Origin: Gammaproteobacteria bacterium
GTDB lineage: Bacteria; Pseudomonadota; Gammaproteobacteria; S012-40
Direction of reading: 5' to 3'
Length of the DNA stretch: 5,222 nt
Assembly: GCA_026982215.1 (NCBI GenBank)
Contig: JALSHN010000070.1
Location: 1 to 5,222, forward strand
Shown: positions 1-5,222 of the stretch, piece after piece
Layout: each line of letters begins with the position of its first letter
How positions within the stretch are numbered: position 1 is the stretch's first letter
Notes under the pieces: model-generated
Seen by the model: the letters and a program-made list of their open reading frames with translations, nothing else
What the model was told of the DNA's origin: nothing
Databases searched by the model: none
Position numbers and translations under genes: made by a program

Positions 1-440
1 CCCTGGGCGAGCCGCTGGAAGGCCTCGATGAAGGCGGGACGGCAGTCGGGATAACCGGAGTAGTCCACGGCATTGACGCCGATGAACAGGTCACGGGCAC
101 CCAGCACCTCGGCCCAGCCGAGAGCAATGGCCAGGAAGACGGTGTTGCGCGCGGGGACATAGGTGGGGGGGATGCCTTCGCTGGGGGTGGTGGGCACGGC
201 GATGCGCTCGTCGGTGAGGGCGGAACCGCCAATCTCGTCCATCCCCAGCCGCACGACCTTGTGACTCGCCACCCCCATGTGGCGAGCGATGCGGCGAGCG
301 GCGGCCAGTTCGGCACCATGCCGTTGCCCGTAATCGAAACTGAGGGCGTGGCAGGCATAACCGTCACGCCGGGCGATGGCCAGCACGGTGGCCGAGTCCA
401 GACCACCGGAGAGCAACACCACTGCAGGCTTGGCGCTCAT
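1..440 (-). CDS. queC: QueC, 7-cyano-7-deazaguanine (preQ0) synthase, 3' part missing
   Basis: QueC converts 7-carboxy-7-deazaguanine to preQ0 in the cytoplasm using ATP and ammonia, the step after QueE in queuosine synthesis. I translated 146 codons before the gene runs off the left edge; the family is usually about 220-230 residues, so roughly the last third is absent, including the zinc-binding cysteines expected near the C-terminus. The ATP-pyrophosphatase P-loop SGGLDS is at residues 11-16, FDYGQRH at 35-41, PARNT at 96-100 and GVNAVDYSGYPDCRPAF at 121-137, all typical of QueC. The start ATG at 440 shares ATGA with the queE stop codon, so translation is probably coupled. The start also fits the family, which places the P-loop about ten residues from the N-terminus. 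No frameshift is visible. Identification is secure; only the missing end is unknown. Confidence 0.96.
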   Translation of the reverse strand, partial: MSAKPAVVLLSGGLDSATVLAIARRDGYACHALSFDYGQRHGAELAAARRIARHMGVASHKVVRLGMDEIGGSALTDERIAVPTTPSEGIPPTYVPARNTVFLAIALGWAEVLGARDLFIGVNAVDYSGYPDCRPAFIEAFQRLAQ

Positions 441-1087
441 CGTCCCGGCTCGTCTCCCCAGAGGTATTTGTGCAACTGGATCTGAAACCGCACCGGCAGA
501 CGATCGGCGACGATCCAGTCGGCCAGGACGCGGGCCGCCATTTGCGGCACCGCGGGCGAGAACAACACCTCGCAGCGCTCGGCCAGCCGGTGGTGCTGGA
601 TTTGTTCCACCGCCCAGCGGTAGTCGTCCCGGTCCACGATGACGAATTTGACTTGATCGTGAGACCGCAGTTGATCCAGGTTTTCCCAGTGGTTGCGATC
701 GAGCTCCCCCGATCCGGGGGTTTTGAGATCCATCACCCGGATCACCCGGGGGTCCAGTGGTTCGATGGGCAAGGCACCGCTGGTCTCGAGGGACACCTCC
801 CACCCGCGGTCGCACAGGCGGGCCAGCAGCTCGCGGCTGGCTCCTTGGGCCAGGGGCTCGCCGCCAGTGACGGTGACGTGGCGCACCACCCGTGCGGCCA
901 CCCGCTCGAGGATCTCCTCCAGCGACAGCCACTCGCCGCCAGTGAAGGCATAGCTGGTGTCACAATAGACACAGCGCAAGGGGCAGCCGCTGAGACGGAC
1001 GAACACCGTCGGCCACCCGGTGGTACGCCCCTCCCCTTGCAGGGAGAGGAAGATCTCCCGCACCCGAAGACGCTGCCGATCGCTCAT
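437..1087 (-). CDS. queE: QueE, 7-carboxy-7-deazaguanine synthase (radical SAM)
   Basis: QueE rearranges 6-carboxytetrahydropterin into 7-carboxy-7-deazaguanine using S-adenosylmethionine and a 4Fe-4S cluster; QueC takes the product. The protein has 216 residues, a normal length for the family. Visible motifs are QGEG at 17-20, the cluster-binding cysteines C35-x3-C39-x2-C42 (a canonical CX3CX2C, not the expanded version known in some QueE proteins), TGGEP at 74-78 for SAM binding, an LETSG segment near 100, DLKTPGSGE near 119-127, and the C-terminal QLHKYLWG near 204-211. The ATG at 1087 is right for the family, since QGEG normally lies 10-20 residues in. It has no Shine-Dalgarno sequence directly upstream, which is odd. 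It starts 31 nt after cpoB and overlaps queC by 4 nt. Confidence 0.97.
   Translation of the reverse strand: MSDRQRLRVREIFLSLQGEGRTTGWPTVFVRLSGCPLRCVYCDTSYAFTGGEWLSLEEILERVAARVVRHVTVTGGEPLAQGASRELLARLCDRGWEVSLETSGALPIEPLDPRVIRVMDLKTPGSGELDRNHWENLDQLRSHDQVKFVIVDRDDYRWAVEQIQHHRLAERCEVLFSPAVPQMAARVLADWIVADRLPVRFQIQLHKYLWGDEPGR
454..459 (-). promoter_or_regulatory. possible ribosome-binding site for queC
   Basis: GGGGAG lies inside the end of queE, 13 nt upstream of the queC ATG. The spacing is longer than the usual 5-9 nt, so this site is weak or auxiliary. Re-initiation at the ATGA overlap is the likelier main route for queC translation. Confidence 0.3.
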
Positions 1088-1105
1088 GGAACCAGTGACC
1101 CGGAC

Positions 1106-1129
1106 GGCACGGCGAAGTTCAGCCGTGCC
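1106..1129 (-). other. perfect 8-bp hairpin across the end of cpoB
   Basis: In the transcript, GGCACGGC is followed by an 8-nt loop and then GCCGTGCC, a perfect GC-rich inverted repeat. The 5' arm is the end of the cpoB coding sequence, the loop begins with the cpoB TGA stop, and the 3' arm lies in the 31-nt gap before queE. No T-run follows, so I do not call an intrinsic terminator. It could be a pause site, a 3'-end stabiliser after processing, or a structure affecting queE translation; it may also have no function. Confidence 0.5.
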
Positions 1130-1925
1130 CCTCCAATTTCATTTGCTGCAGACGGCGCTTGGCGAGCCGGGCGGCAGTGGTGTCCGGATATTGGTCGATG
1201 AGCTGTTGCAGGATCTTGCGTGCCTGGGCCCATTCCTTGAGCTCATAGTGGCTGAAACCCAGTTTGAGCATGGCGTCCGGCACCTTGCTGCTCTCGGGGA
1301 AACGGGCCAGCACCTGGGAGAATTCCTGGATCGCCCGGGTGAAGTCGCGTTTCACATAATAGGCCTCGCCCAGCCAGTATTGGGCGTTGGCGGCATAACG
1401 ACCGTCCGGGAAACGACCGAGGTAGGCCTGAAAGGCGGCGATGGCCTCGTCGTAATGACCGTCCTTGAGTAGAGCGAAGGCCTGTTCGTAGGCCTTGGCA
1501 TCCCCTTGATCGCCCGCAGACAGCGGCAGAGAAGGCGGCGGATTGAGCCCGGCGTCTCCACCATTTTCGGGTTGGGCCGGCGGCGGGACATCGCTCCCCA
1601 CCAGGGGCGGCGGTGTTTCGCTGGGCGGGGCCAGGAGCTGTTCCATGGCCGCCTCCAGTTGCCGTAAGCGATTGTCGATATCCAGGTAGAGATCCCGTTG
1701 ACTCTTGTCCAGGCGATCGAGGCGGTGGCGCAGGACTTCCTGCTCTCCCCGCAAGGCATCCAGCTCTTTTTGCAGACTCTCCAACTGGAGATAGAGTTTG
1801 AGCTGGTTTTCCATGATCCGCTCCAGGCGGTCCACCCGCTGGACCAGCGTGGGACCGCCCGTCTGGGCCGCGGCCATCCCCGGGGCGAGGAAGGCACACA
1901 GGATCAGGGAACGGATACGGTTCAT
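1119..1925 (-). CDS. cpoB: CpoB (YbgF), Tol-Pal-associated periplasmic coiled-coil/TPR protein
   Basis: CpoB is a periplasmic partner of TolA that in E. coli coordinates septal peptidoglycan synthesis (PBP1B/LpoB) with Tol-driven outer membrane constriction. The 268-residue product begins with a Sec signal peptide, likely cleaved after Ala20 (MAAA|Q). Residues about 27-98 form a heptad-rich coiled coil, matching the trimerising N-terminal domain of the family. Residues about 99-138 are a linker rich in proline and glycine. Three TPR units follow at about 144-177, 181-213 and 217-251, with typical W/L-G-x-A-Y/H-Y and F-P signatures. The ATG at 1925 comes 2 nt after the pal stop with no clear Shine-Dalgarno, so translation is probably coupled to pal. 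The position after pal is the standard one for this gene. The usual database name is tol-pal system protein YbgF. Confidence 0.95.
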   Translation of the reverse strand: MNRIRSLILCAFLAPGMAAAQTGGPTLVQRVDRLERIMENQLKLYLQLESLQKELDALRGEQEVLRHRLDRLDKSQRDLYLDIDNRLRQLEAAMEQLLAPPSETPPPLVGSDVPPPAQPENGGDAGLNPPPSLPLSAGDQGDAKAYEQAFALLKDGHYDEAIAAFQAYLGRFPDGRYAANAQYWLGEAYYVKRDFTRAIQEFSQVLARFPESSKVPDAMLKLGFSHYELKEWAQARKILQQLIDQYPDTTAARLAKRRLQQMKLEGHG

Positions 1926-1927
1926 GC

Positions 1928-2509
1928 TCAGCGACGTTTGTAGACGATTTCGACGCGGCGGTTCTTGCTCCAGGCCGATTCATCGTGCCCCAGCACCGCC
2001 GGACGCTCCTCGCCGTAGCTCACCACGTCGATCTGGGCCGGGTCGGCCCCCAACAACACCATGAGCTGTTTCACCGCATTGGCACGGCGTTCACCCAGGG
2101 CCATGTTGTACTCGCGGGTGCCACGCTCGTCGGCATGTCCCTCGAGGACCACCCGGGCGCTGGGATGAGTGGCGAGGTACTTGGCATGGGCCTCCACCAC
2201 CGGGCGGTATTCTTCTTTCACTTGGGAAGAATCGAAGTCGAAATAGATCACCCGTTTGGCCAGCAGGCTGTCCGGCTGATCCAAAGGGTGAACCTCGGGC
2301 TGGGCCTGGGCGCCGCCCATGGCCTCCCCACCGGCTCCGCCACCCAGCGTGGTACCCACGCTCTCGGCAGGCAGGGGGCGCTCTTCCACCGCGGCACTCC
2401 CTTGAGCACCCGCTGCCTCACCCGCTTCCGGTTTCGTCCCCTTCGAGGCACAGGCCGTGACCAAGACCCCCAGGGCGACCACTGCCGCCATCTGCCAACG
2501 CATAGCCAT
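1928..2509 (-). CDS. pal: Pal, peptidoglycan-associated outer membrane lipoprotein
   Basis: Pal anchors the outer membrane to peptidoglycan and exchanges between TolB and the cell wall during constriction. With the ATG at 2509 it has 193 residues. The lipobox VTAC puts the lipidated cysteine at residue 20; the next residue is Ala, not the Asp that retains lipoproteins in the inner membrane, so outer membrane sorting is expected. Residues 22-75 are a linker rich in Gly, Ala and Glu. The OmpA-like domain (about 85-193) contains YFDFDSS, GHADERGT at 124-131, the NMALGERRANAV helix and NRRVEI at 183-188, which match E. coli Pal closely and contribute to peptidoglycan binding. A GTG at 2512 is an alternative start; the ATG was preferred because AAGGAG lies 8 nt before it. 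The linker makes it somewhat longer than E. coli Pal (173 residues). Confidence 0.97.
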   Translation of the reverse strand: MAMRWQMAAVVALGVLVTACASKGTKPEAGEAAGAQGSAAVEERPLPAESVGTTLGGGAGGEAMGGAQAQPEVHPLDQPDSLLAKRVIYFDFDSSQVKEEYRPVVEAHAKYLATHPSARVVLEGHADERGTREYNMALGERRANAVKQLMVLLGADPAQIDVVSYGEERPAVLGHDESAWSKNRRVEIVYKRR

Positions 2510-2517
2510 CACCAGGA

Positions 2518-2524
2518 CTCCTTT
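2518..2524 (-). promoter_or_regulatory. strong ribosome-binding site for pal
   Basis: AAAGGAG sits in the relatively AT-rich gap of about 34 nt between the tolB stop and pal. It is 8 nt before the ATG at 2509 and 5 nt before the alternative GTG at 2512, so the spacing favours the ATG. It is the only intergenic Shine-Dalgarno in the block, which fits an independent and higher translation rate for Pal, an abundant lipoprotein in well-studied species. I saw no convincing -35/-10 pair in the gap. Confidence 0.8.
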
Positions 2525-2543
2525 AGATTATTGTCTTTCCAAC

Positions 2544-3872
2544 TCAGTCGAGAAACGGCGACCAGCTGGGTTCGCGCACGTCGCCCTCCCCCTCTACCTG
2601 AAAACGCTGCTGCACCCGACCGTCCACCGAGACCGCGGAGAGGACCCCCCGCCCTTGGATCTCCGTGGCATAGATGATCATGCTGCCATTGGGCGCGAAA
2701 CTGGGTGATTCATCCAATTCGGTGTCGGTCAAGATGCGCATTATACCGGTTTCCAGCTCCAATACAGCGACCCGATAGCGGCCTTTTTCGTCCAGATTGA
2801 TGAACGTGAGCAGGCGACCGTCGGGAGAGAAGTCGGGGCGCAGGTTTTGCTTGCCTTCGAAGGTGAGGCGTTCGATACGGCCGTCTTCGAAGAAATAGCG
2901 GTAGATTTGAGGGGATCCCCCCCGTTCGGAGACGAAAGCCAGGGAGGCGCCGTCCGGTGCCCAGGTGGGCTCGGTGTCGATGGCCCAGTGGCGGGTGATG
3001 CGGCTCAGCTTGCGACTCTGCAGATCCATGACGTAGATCTCGGCATTGCCGTCCTTGGAAAGCACCAGGGCCAGGCGCTTGCCGTCAGGCGAGAAACTGG
3101 GCGCGCCGTTCAAACCTTTGAAACCGGCCAGACGTTCGCGCCGTCCGGTGGCGATCTCCTGGAGGAAGATCTCGGGGCGGCGGCGCTCGAAAGAAACGTA
3201 GGCCAAAAAGCGAGCGTCGGGTGACCAGGCCGGCGAGAGGATGGGTTCGCGGGAACGGAGGATGGGACGGGCGTTGGCGGCGTCGGCATCGGCCAGCTCC
3301 AGGGTGTAGCGGGACTGGCCGTCGGCACCGGTCTTGCGCACCACATAGACGATACGGGTGTTGAAGGCGCCGCGGATGCCGGTGAGGGCCTCATAGACCT
3401 CGTCACTGATACGATGGGCCACCGAGCGCAGACGCGATCGTTGGACGGTGTAGCGCAGTCCCTTGAGGGCCTTGGCGCGGAAGACGTCGTAGAGCTGGAA
3501 TTCCACCGCATAACGCCCATCCCCCAGGGGCAACAGCCGTCCGACCACCAGATGGGGGACACCGAGGATGCGCCAGTCGCGAAATTGGATGGCTTGCCCG
3601 GCCACCGGCCGGGACAGCATGTCGGCCCGCGGCAGGGGGTCGAACTGGCCACTGCGTTTGAGATCGGCCTCCACCACCGCGGCGATGTCCAGCGGAGGCG
3701 CCCCACCCCCCTCCCAGCCGAAGGGCACCACGGCGATGGGCAGGGCGGCCTCCACGCCGCGGGTGATCTCGATGGTGAGACTGGCCTGGACGGTGGGGGC
3801 GAGACCCAACGACAGCCACAACAGGCAAGCCAGCCACCACGGCACGGTCCTTCTTGTCATCGTTTTTTCCAT
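2544..3872 (-). CDS. tolB: TolB, periplasmic beta-propeller protein of the Tol-Pal system
   Basis: TolB is a soluble periplasmic protein that binds Pal through its propeller and TolA through the N-terminal segment of the mature protein. The 442-residue precursor has a signal peptide with MTRR, a hydrophobic core and likely cleavage after Ala30 (VQA|S). The N-terminal alpha/beta domain spans about 31-165 and includes the family-typical LPIAVVPFGW near 44-53. The propeller follows, with blade motifs AWSPD at 215, SFSPDG at 259, TWAPDG at 303, DFSPDG at 347, SFAPNG at 391 and SWSP at 436, a regular 44-45 residue spacing that gives six blades. The ATG at 3872 is 3 nt after the tolA stop and has GAGG 8 nt upstream. 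A second ATG at 3860 (Met5) would also leave a usable signal peptide, so the first four residues are less certain. Confidence 0.97.
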   Translation of the reverse strand: MEKTMTRRTVPWWLACLLWLSLGLAPTVQASLTIEITRGVEAALPIAVVPFGWEGGGAPPLDIAAVVEADLKRSGQFDPLPRADMLSRPVAGQAIQFRDWRILGVPHLVVGRLLPLGDGRYAVEFQLYDVFRAKALKGLRYTVQRSRLRSVAHRISDEVYEALTGIRGAFNTRIVYVVRKTGADGQSRYTLELADADAANARPILRSREPILSPAWSPDARFLAYVSFERRRPEIFLQEIATGRRERLAGFKGLNGAPSFSPDGKRLALVLSKDGNAEIYVMDLQSRKLSRITRHWAIDTEPTWAPDGASLAFVSERGGSPQIYRYFFEDGRIERLTFEGKQNLRPDFSPDGRLLTFINLDEKGRYRVAVLELETGIMRILTDTELDESPSFAPNGSMIIYATEIQGRGVLSAVSVDGRVQQRFQVEGEGDVREPSWSPFLD

Positions 3873-3875
3873 GGA

Positions 3876-4889
3876 TCAGGCCTCGGGTTTGAATACCAGG
3901 TGCAGTTCGCGGAAGTATTTCATCAATTCGGGTTGCGGCGGCAGGGGCAGCGGCTCGGCCCGATAGACCGCGTCTTCCACACTGCGGTCGAATACCGCGT
4001 CACCACTGCTCTTGACGATGCGCACATCGGCCACCTTGCCGCCGGGAATGATACGCACCTTGAGCTCCGCCGACATCCCCGAACGGTAACCCGGCGGCTT
4101 GATCCAATTGTTTTCGATACGTTCGCGGATGAGGAGACGGTAGCGCTCCACTTCTTTCATCGCCGCCGCCTGGGCCGCTTGCTGCGCGGCGCGACGCCGG
4201 GCCTCTTCGGCCAACTGGCGCCGCCGCTCGGCCTCCTCTTCCCGCCGCCGGCGCTCGGCGGCCAGACGTTCGGCCTCCTCCCGCGCCTTGCGGGCAGCCT
4301 CCTCTGCCTTACGTTTTTCCGCTTCCAGGCGGCGGCGCTCGGCCTCGGCGCGGGCCTTTTCTTCGGCGATGCGGCGCCTCTCCGCTTCGATACGGGCCTT
4401 CTCCTCGGCGGCGCGACGCTTCTCCGCCTCGATACGGGCCTTTTCTTGTTCGGCCTTGCGTTTTTCGGCCTCGATACGAGCCTTTTCCTCGGCGGCACGG
4501 CGCTTCTCCGCCTCGATACGCTTGCGTTCGGCCTCAGCACGGCGCTTGGCCTCAGCCTCGGCACGGCGCTTGGCCTCCAATTCCTCGAGGCGCTTTTGTT
4601 CCAATTCCCGCTGGCGGCGGATGCGCTCGGCCTCGCGTTCCAACTGCTTCAGCCGGGCTTCCTCGGCACGGCGCTTGGCTTCTTCGGCGGCCTTGAGGCG
4701 CTGGAGTTCCTGTTGCACCTTGGCCTCGTCCACCGCCACTGCCTGGACGATTTCCTCCTGAGGATTCTGCGACAGGCGGGGCGGCGAGGGATTCCAGTCG
4801 AGGCTGGCCAACAACAAGACGAAGAACACACCGTGCAGCAACAAAGCGAGGGCGAAGGCGCCGGGATGGCGACGGATCACCTGCCACAT
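3876..4889 (-). CDS. tolA: TolA, inner-membrane-anchored periplasm-spanning protein
   Basis: TolA is moved by the TolQ-TolR motor and contacts TolB, Pal and CpoB across the periplasm. With the ATG at 4889 it has 337 residues. Domain I is a single transmembrane helix at about 11-30 with a short cytoplasmic end. Domain II, about 55-245, is a long helical rod made mostly of Arg, Lys, Glu and Ala, including five 14-residue repeats at 123-192. Domain III, about 246-337, is the TolA/TonB-type C-terminal domain with IENNWIKPPGY near 258-268, LKVRIIPGG near 276-284 and VKSSGDAVFDRSVEDAV near 292-308. His19 lies in the membrane helix like His22 of E. coli TolA, but the serine four residues before it is Ala15. 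The protein has no cysteine. The ATG shares one base with the tolR stop (TGATG); a GTG at 4892 is the alternative start. It is shorter than E. coli TolA (421 residues), mainly in the rod. Confidence 0.96.
   Translation of the reverse strand: MWQVIRRHPGAFALALLLHGVFFVLLLASLDWNPSPPRLSQNPQEEIVQAVAVDEAKVQQELQRLKAAEEAKRRAEEARLKQLEREAERIRRQRELEQKRLEELEAKRRAEAEAKRRAEAERKRIEAEKRRAAEEKARIEAEKRKAEQEKARIEAEKRRAAEEKARIEAERRRIAEEKARAEAERRRLEAEKRKAEEAARKAREEAERLAAERRRREEEAERRRQLAEEARRRAAQQAAQAAAMKEVERYRLLIRERIENNWIKPPGYRSGMSAELKVRIIPGGKVADVRIVKSSGDAVFDRSVEDAVYRAEPLPLPPQPELMKYFRELHLVFKPEA
3881..3884 (-). promoter_or_regulatory. ribosome-binding site for tolB inside the tolA end
   Basis: GAGG, formed by the last codons of tolA, lies 8 nt before the tolB ATG at 3872. 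It is short but well placed, and it supports the upstream start over the ATG at 3860, which has only a GGA-type match before it. Confidence 0.55.
4314..4523 (-). repeat. five tandem 42-bp repeats encoding the TolA helical rod
   Basis: Five consecutive 42-bp units encode 14-residue repeats with the consensus ARIEAEKRRAAEEK at TolA residues 123-136, 137-150, 151-164, 165-178 and 179-192. On the plus strand the marker CGATACG recurs exactly 42 bp apart at 4388, 4430, 4472 and 4514; the fifth copy has diverged. By hand alignment, copies one and three match at 36 of 42 bases. Two turns of a heptad per unit preserve the helix. Shorter AKRRAEAE repeats precede the block at residues 106-121. Such arrays can change copy number by slippage. 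Confidence 0.9.
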
Positions 4890-5222
4890 CACCCCGCCCT
4901 CCCCGCCTGTGGCGGTGGCTCGGTGATCAGGCCGACACTGGGGGCGCCGGCCCGCTGCAACAGGCTCATGGCCGCCACCACCCGCCCGTAGGGCACGTCA
5001 CGGTCGCCGCGTACCAGCACCTGAGTACCGGGCTGATGACGCAGCACGGCGGCGACCCGATTCACCAAGGTGGCCTCGTCCACCGGCTGATCGGGATCCT
5101 CGCCGACATTGAGATAGAACAACCCCTGGGCATCGACGGTGACCACCAAGGGCTCCTGATTCTCGCTGGGGGTGATGGGGGTGGCACTGGCCTGGGGAAG
5201 CTCCACCTGGACACCTTGGGTC
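4889..5222 (-). CDS. tolR: TolR, Tol-Pal motor subunit, 5' part missing
   Basis: TolR is an ExbD-family inner membrane protein that, with TolQ, converts the proton motive force into movement of TolA. Only the last 110 codons are in the window; the cytoplasmic tip and the single transmembrane helix with its essential aspartate lie beyond the right edge. The reading frame is open to the edge. The first visible residues are TQGVQVELPQA, matching the segment right after the membrane helix in TolR proteins, so the GTG at 5206 is an internal valine, not a start. The rest is the periplasmic domain: VTVDAQGLFYLN, then DEATLVNRV, then the conserved C-terminal part VLVRGDRDVPYGRVV followed by LLQRAGAPSVGLITEP. 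The stop TGA overlaps the tolA start by one base. tolQ is expected immediately upstream. Confidence 0.95.
   Translation of the reverse strand, partial: TQGVQVELPQASATPITPSENQEPLVVTVDAQGLFYLNVGEDPDQPVDEATLVNRVAAVLRHQPGTQVLVRGDRDVPYGRVVAAMSLLQRAGAPSVGLITEPPPQAGRAG
4897..4904 (-). promoter_or_regulatory. ribosome-binding site for tolA inside the tolR end
   Basis: GGGGAGGG within the last codons of tolR places its GGAGG core 8 nt before the ATG at 4889 and 5 nt before the alternative GTG at 4892. The spacing slightly favours the ATG. The surrounding run of G makes the exact pairing register uncertain. Confidence 0.6.

Noticed and set aside
706..724. CCCCC-GATCC-GGGGG followed by TTTT on the plus strand, resembling a small intrinsic terminator.
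   Set aside because: The stem is only 5 bp, no plus-strand gene precedes it, and the bases encode the conserved DLKTPGSGE segment of QueE.
1106..1129. An intrinsic terminator ending the tol-pal operon before queE.
   Set aside because: The hairpin is real but no T-run follows on the minus strand, so it is kept only as a hairpin of unknown role.
470..1201. A 243-codon plus-strand open frame opposite queE.
   Set aside because: The minus-strand frame carries all the QueE motifs; the plus-strand product has no recognisable domain and spans a gene boundary.
2525..2560. A sigma70-type promoter for pal, from the AATAAT-like stretch in the tolB-pal gap.
   Set aside because: There is no fitting -35 element at 16-18 bp, and the predicted start of transcription would fall on the Shine-Dalgarno sequence.
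4288..4761. A plus-strand open frame rich in Ser, Ala and Arg opposite the TolA rod.
   Set aside because: It is another antisense shadow of the same repeats, without family resemblance or a credible start.
3414..4991. A 525-codon open frame on the plus strand opposite tolA and part of tolB, with a repetitive Leu/Phe/Gly-rich translation.
   Set aside because: It is the complement of the Arg/Glu/Ala-rich TolA rod, whose codons rarely give antisense stop codons. The repeats in it are the TolA 42-bp units read backwards, and the sense protein is clearly real.
5204..5206. GTG as the tolR start codon, giving a 105-residue protein.
   Set aside because: The frame stays open to the window edge and reads TQGVQ just before it, a conserved TolR segment that follows the membrane helix, so the gene is cut by the window.

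Overview
The window is one continuous minus-strand gene block, read from high to low coordinates. It holds the cell-envelope Tol-Pal operon followed by two genes for queuosine precursor synthesis: tolR (5' end outside the window), tolA, tolB, pal, cpoB (ybgF), queE and queC (3' end outside the window). The DNA is GC-rich. The protein family members and the order tol-pal-cpoB-queE-queC point to a non-enteric gammaproteobacterium, of the kind seen in Pseudomonas or Chromatiales-type genomes. In Escherichia coli, by contrast, queE and queC are not next to cpoB. I cannot name the genus from the sequence alone.

Layout. Positions 5222-4889 hold the periplasmic part of TolR, and 4889-3876 hold TolA, with an inner-membrane anchor, a very charged helical rod and a C-terminal domain. 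Positions 3872-2544 encode TolB (signal peptide, N-terminal domain, six-bladed propeller), 2509-1928 the lipoprotein Pal, and 1925-1119 CpoB (signal peptide, coiled coil, proline-rich linker, three TPRs). Positions 1087-437 encode the radical SAM enzyme QueE, and 440-1 the first 146 codons of QueC. There is almost no non-coding DNA: junctions are 1-4 nt overlaps or 2-3 nt gaps, apart from about 31-34 nt between tolB and pal and 31 nt between cpoB and queE. No stretch of 300 bases lacks a gene. I see no RNA gene, mobile element, CRISPR array or convincing promoter.

How the genes work together. TolQ-TolR (tolQ is expected just beyond the right edge) uses the proton motive force to drive TolA. 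TolA reaches across the periplasm to TolB and Pal, pulling the outer membrane inward at the division septum, and CpoB links this to septal peptidoglycan synthesis. QueE and QueC catalyse two successive steps in making preQ0, the precursor of the tRNA base queuosine.

I found no undescribed system; this is a conserved housekeeping locus. The points that merit a second look are a five-copy 42-bp repeat in the TolA rod, a perfect 8-bp hairpin at the cpoB/queE boundary whose loop holds the cpoB stop codon, the lack of a ribosome-binding site for queE, and the placement of queE, whose E. coli relative has a reported second role in cell division, directly behind division genes.
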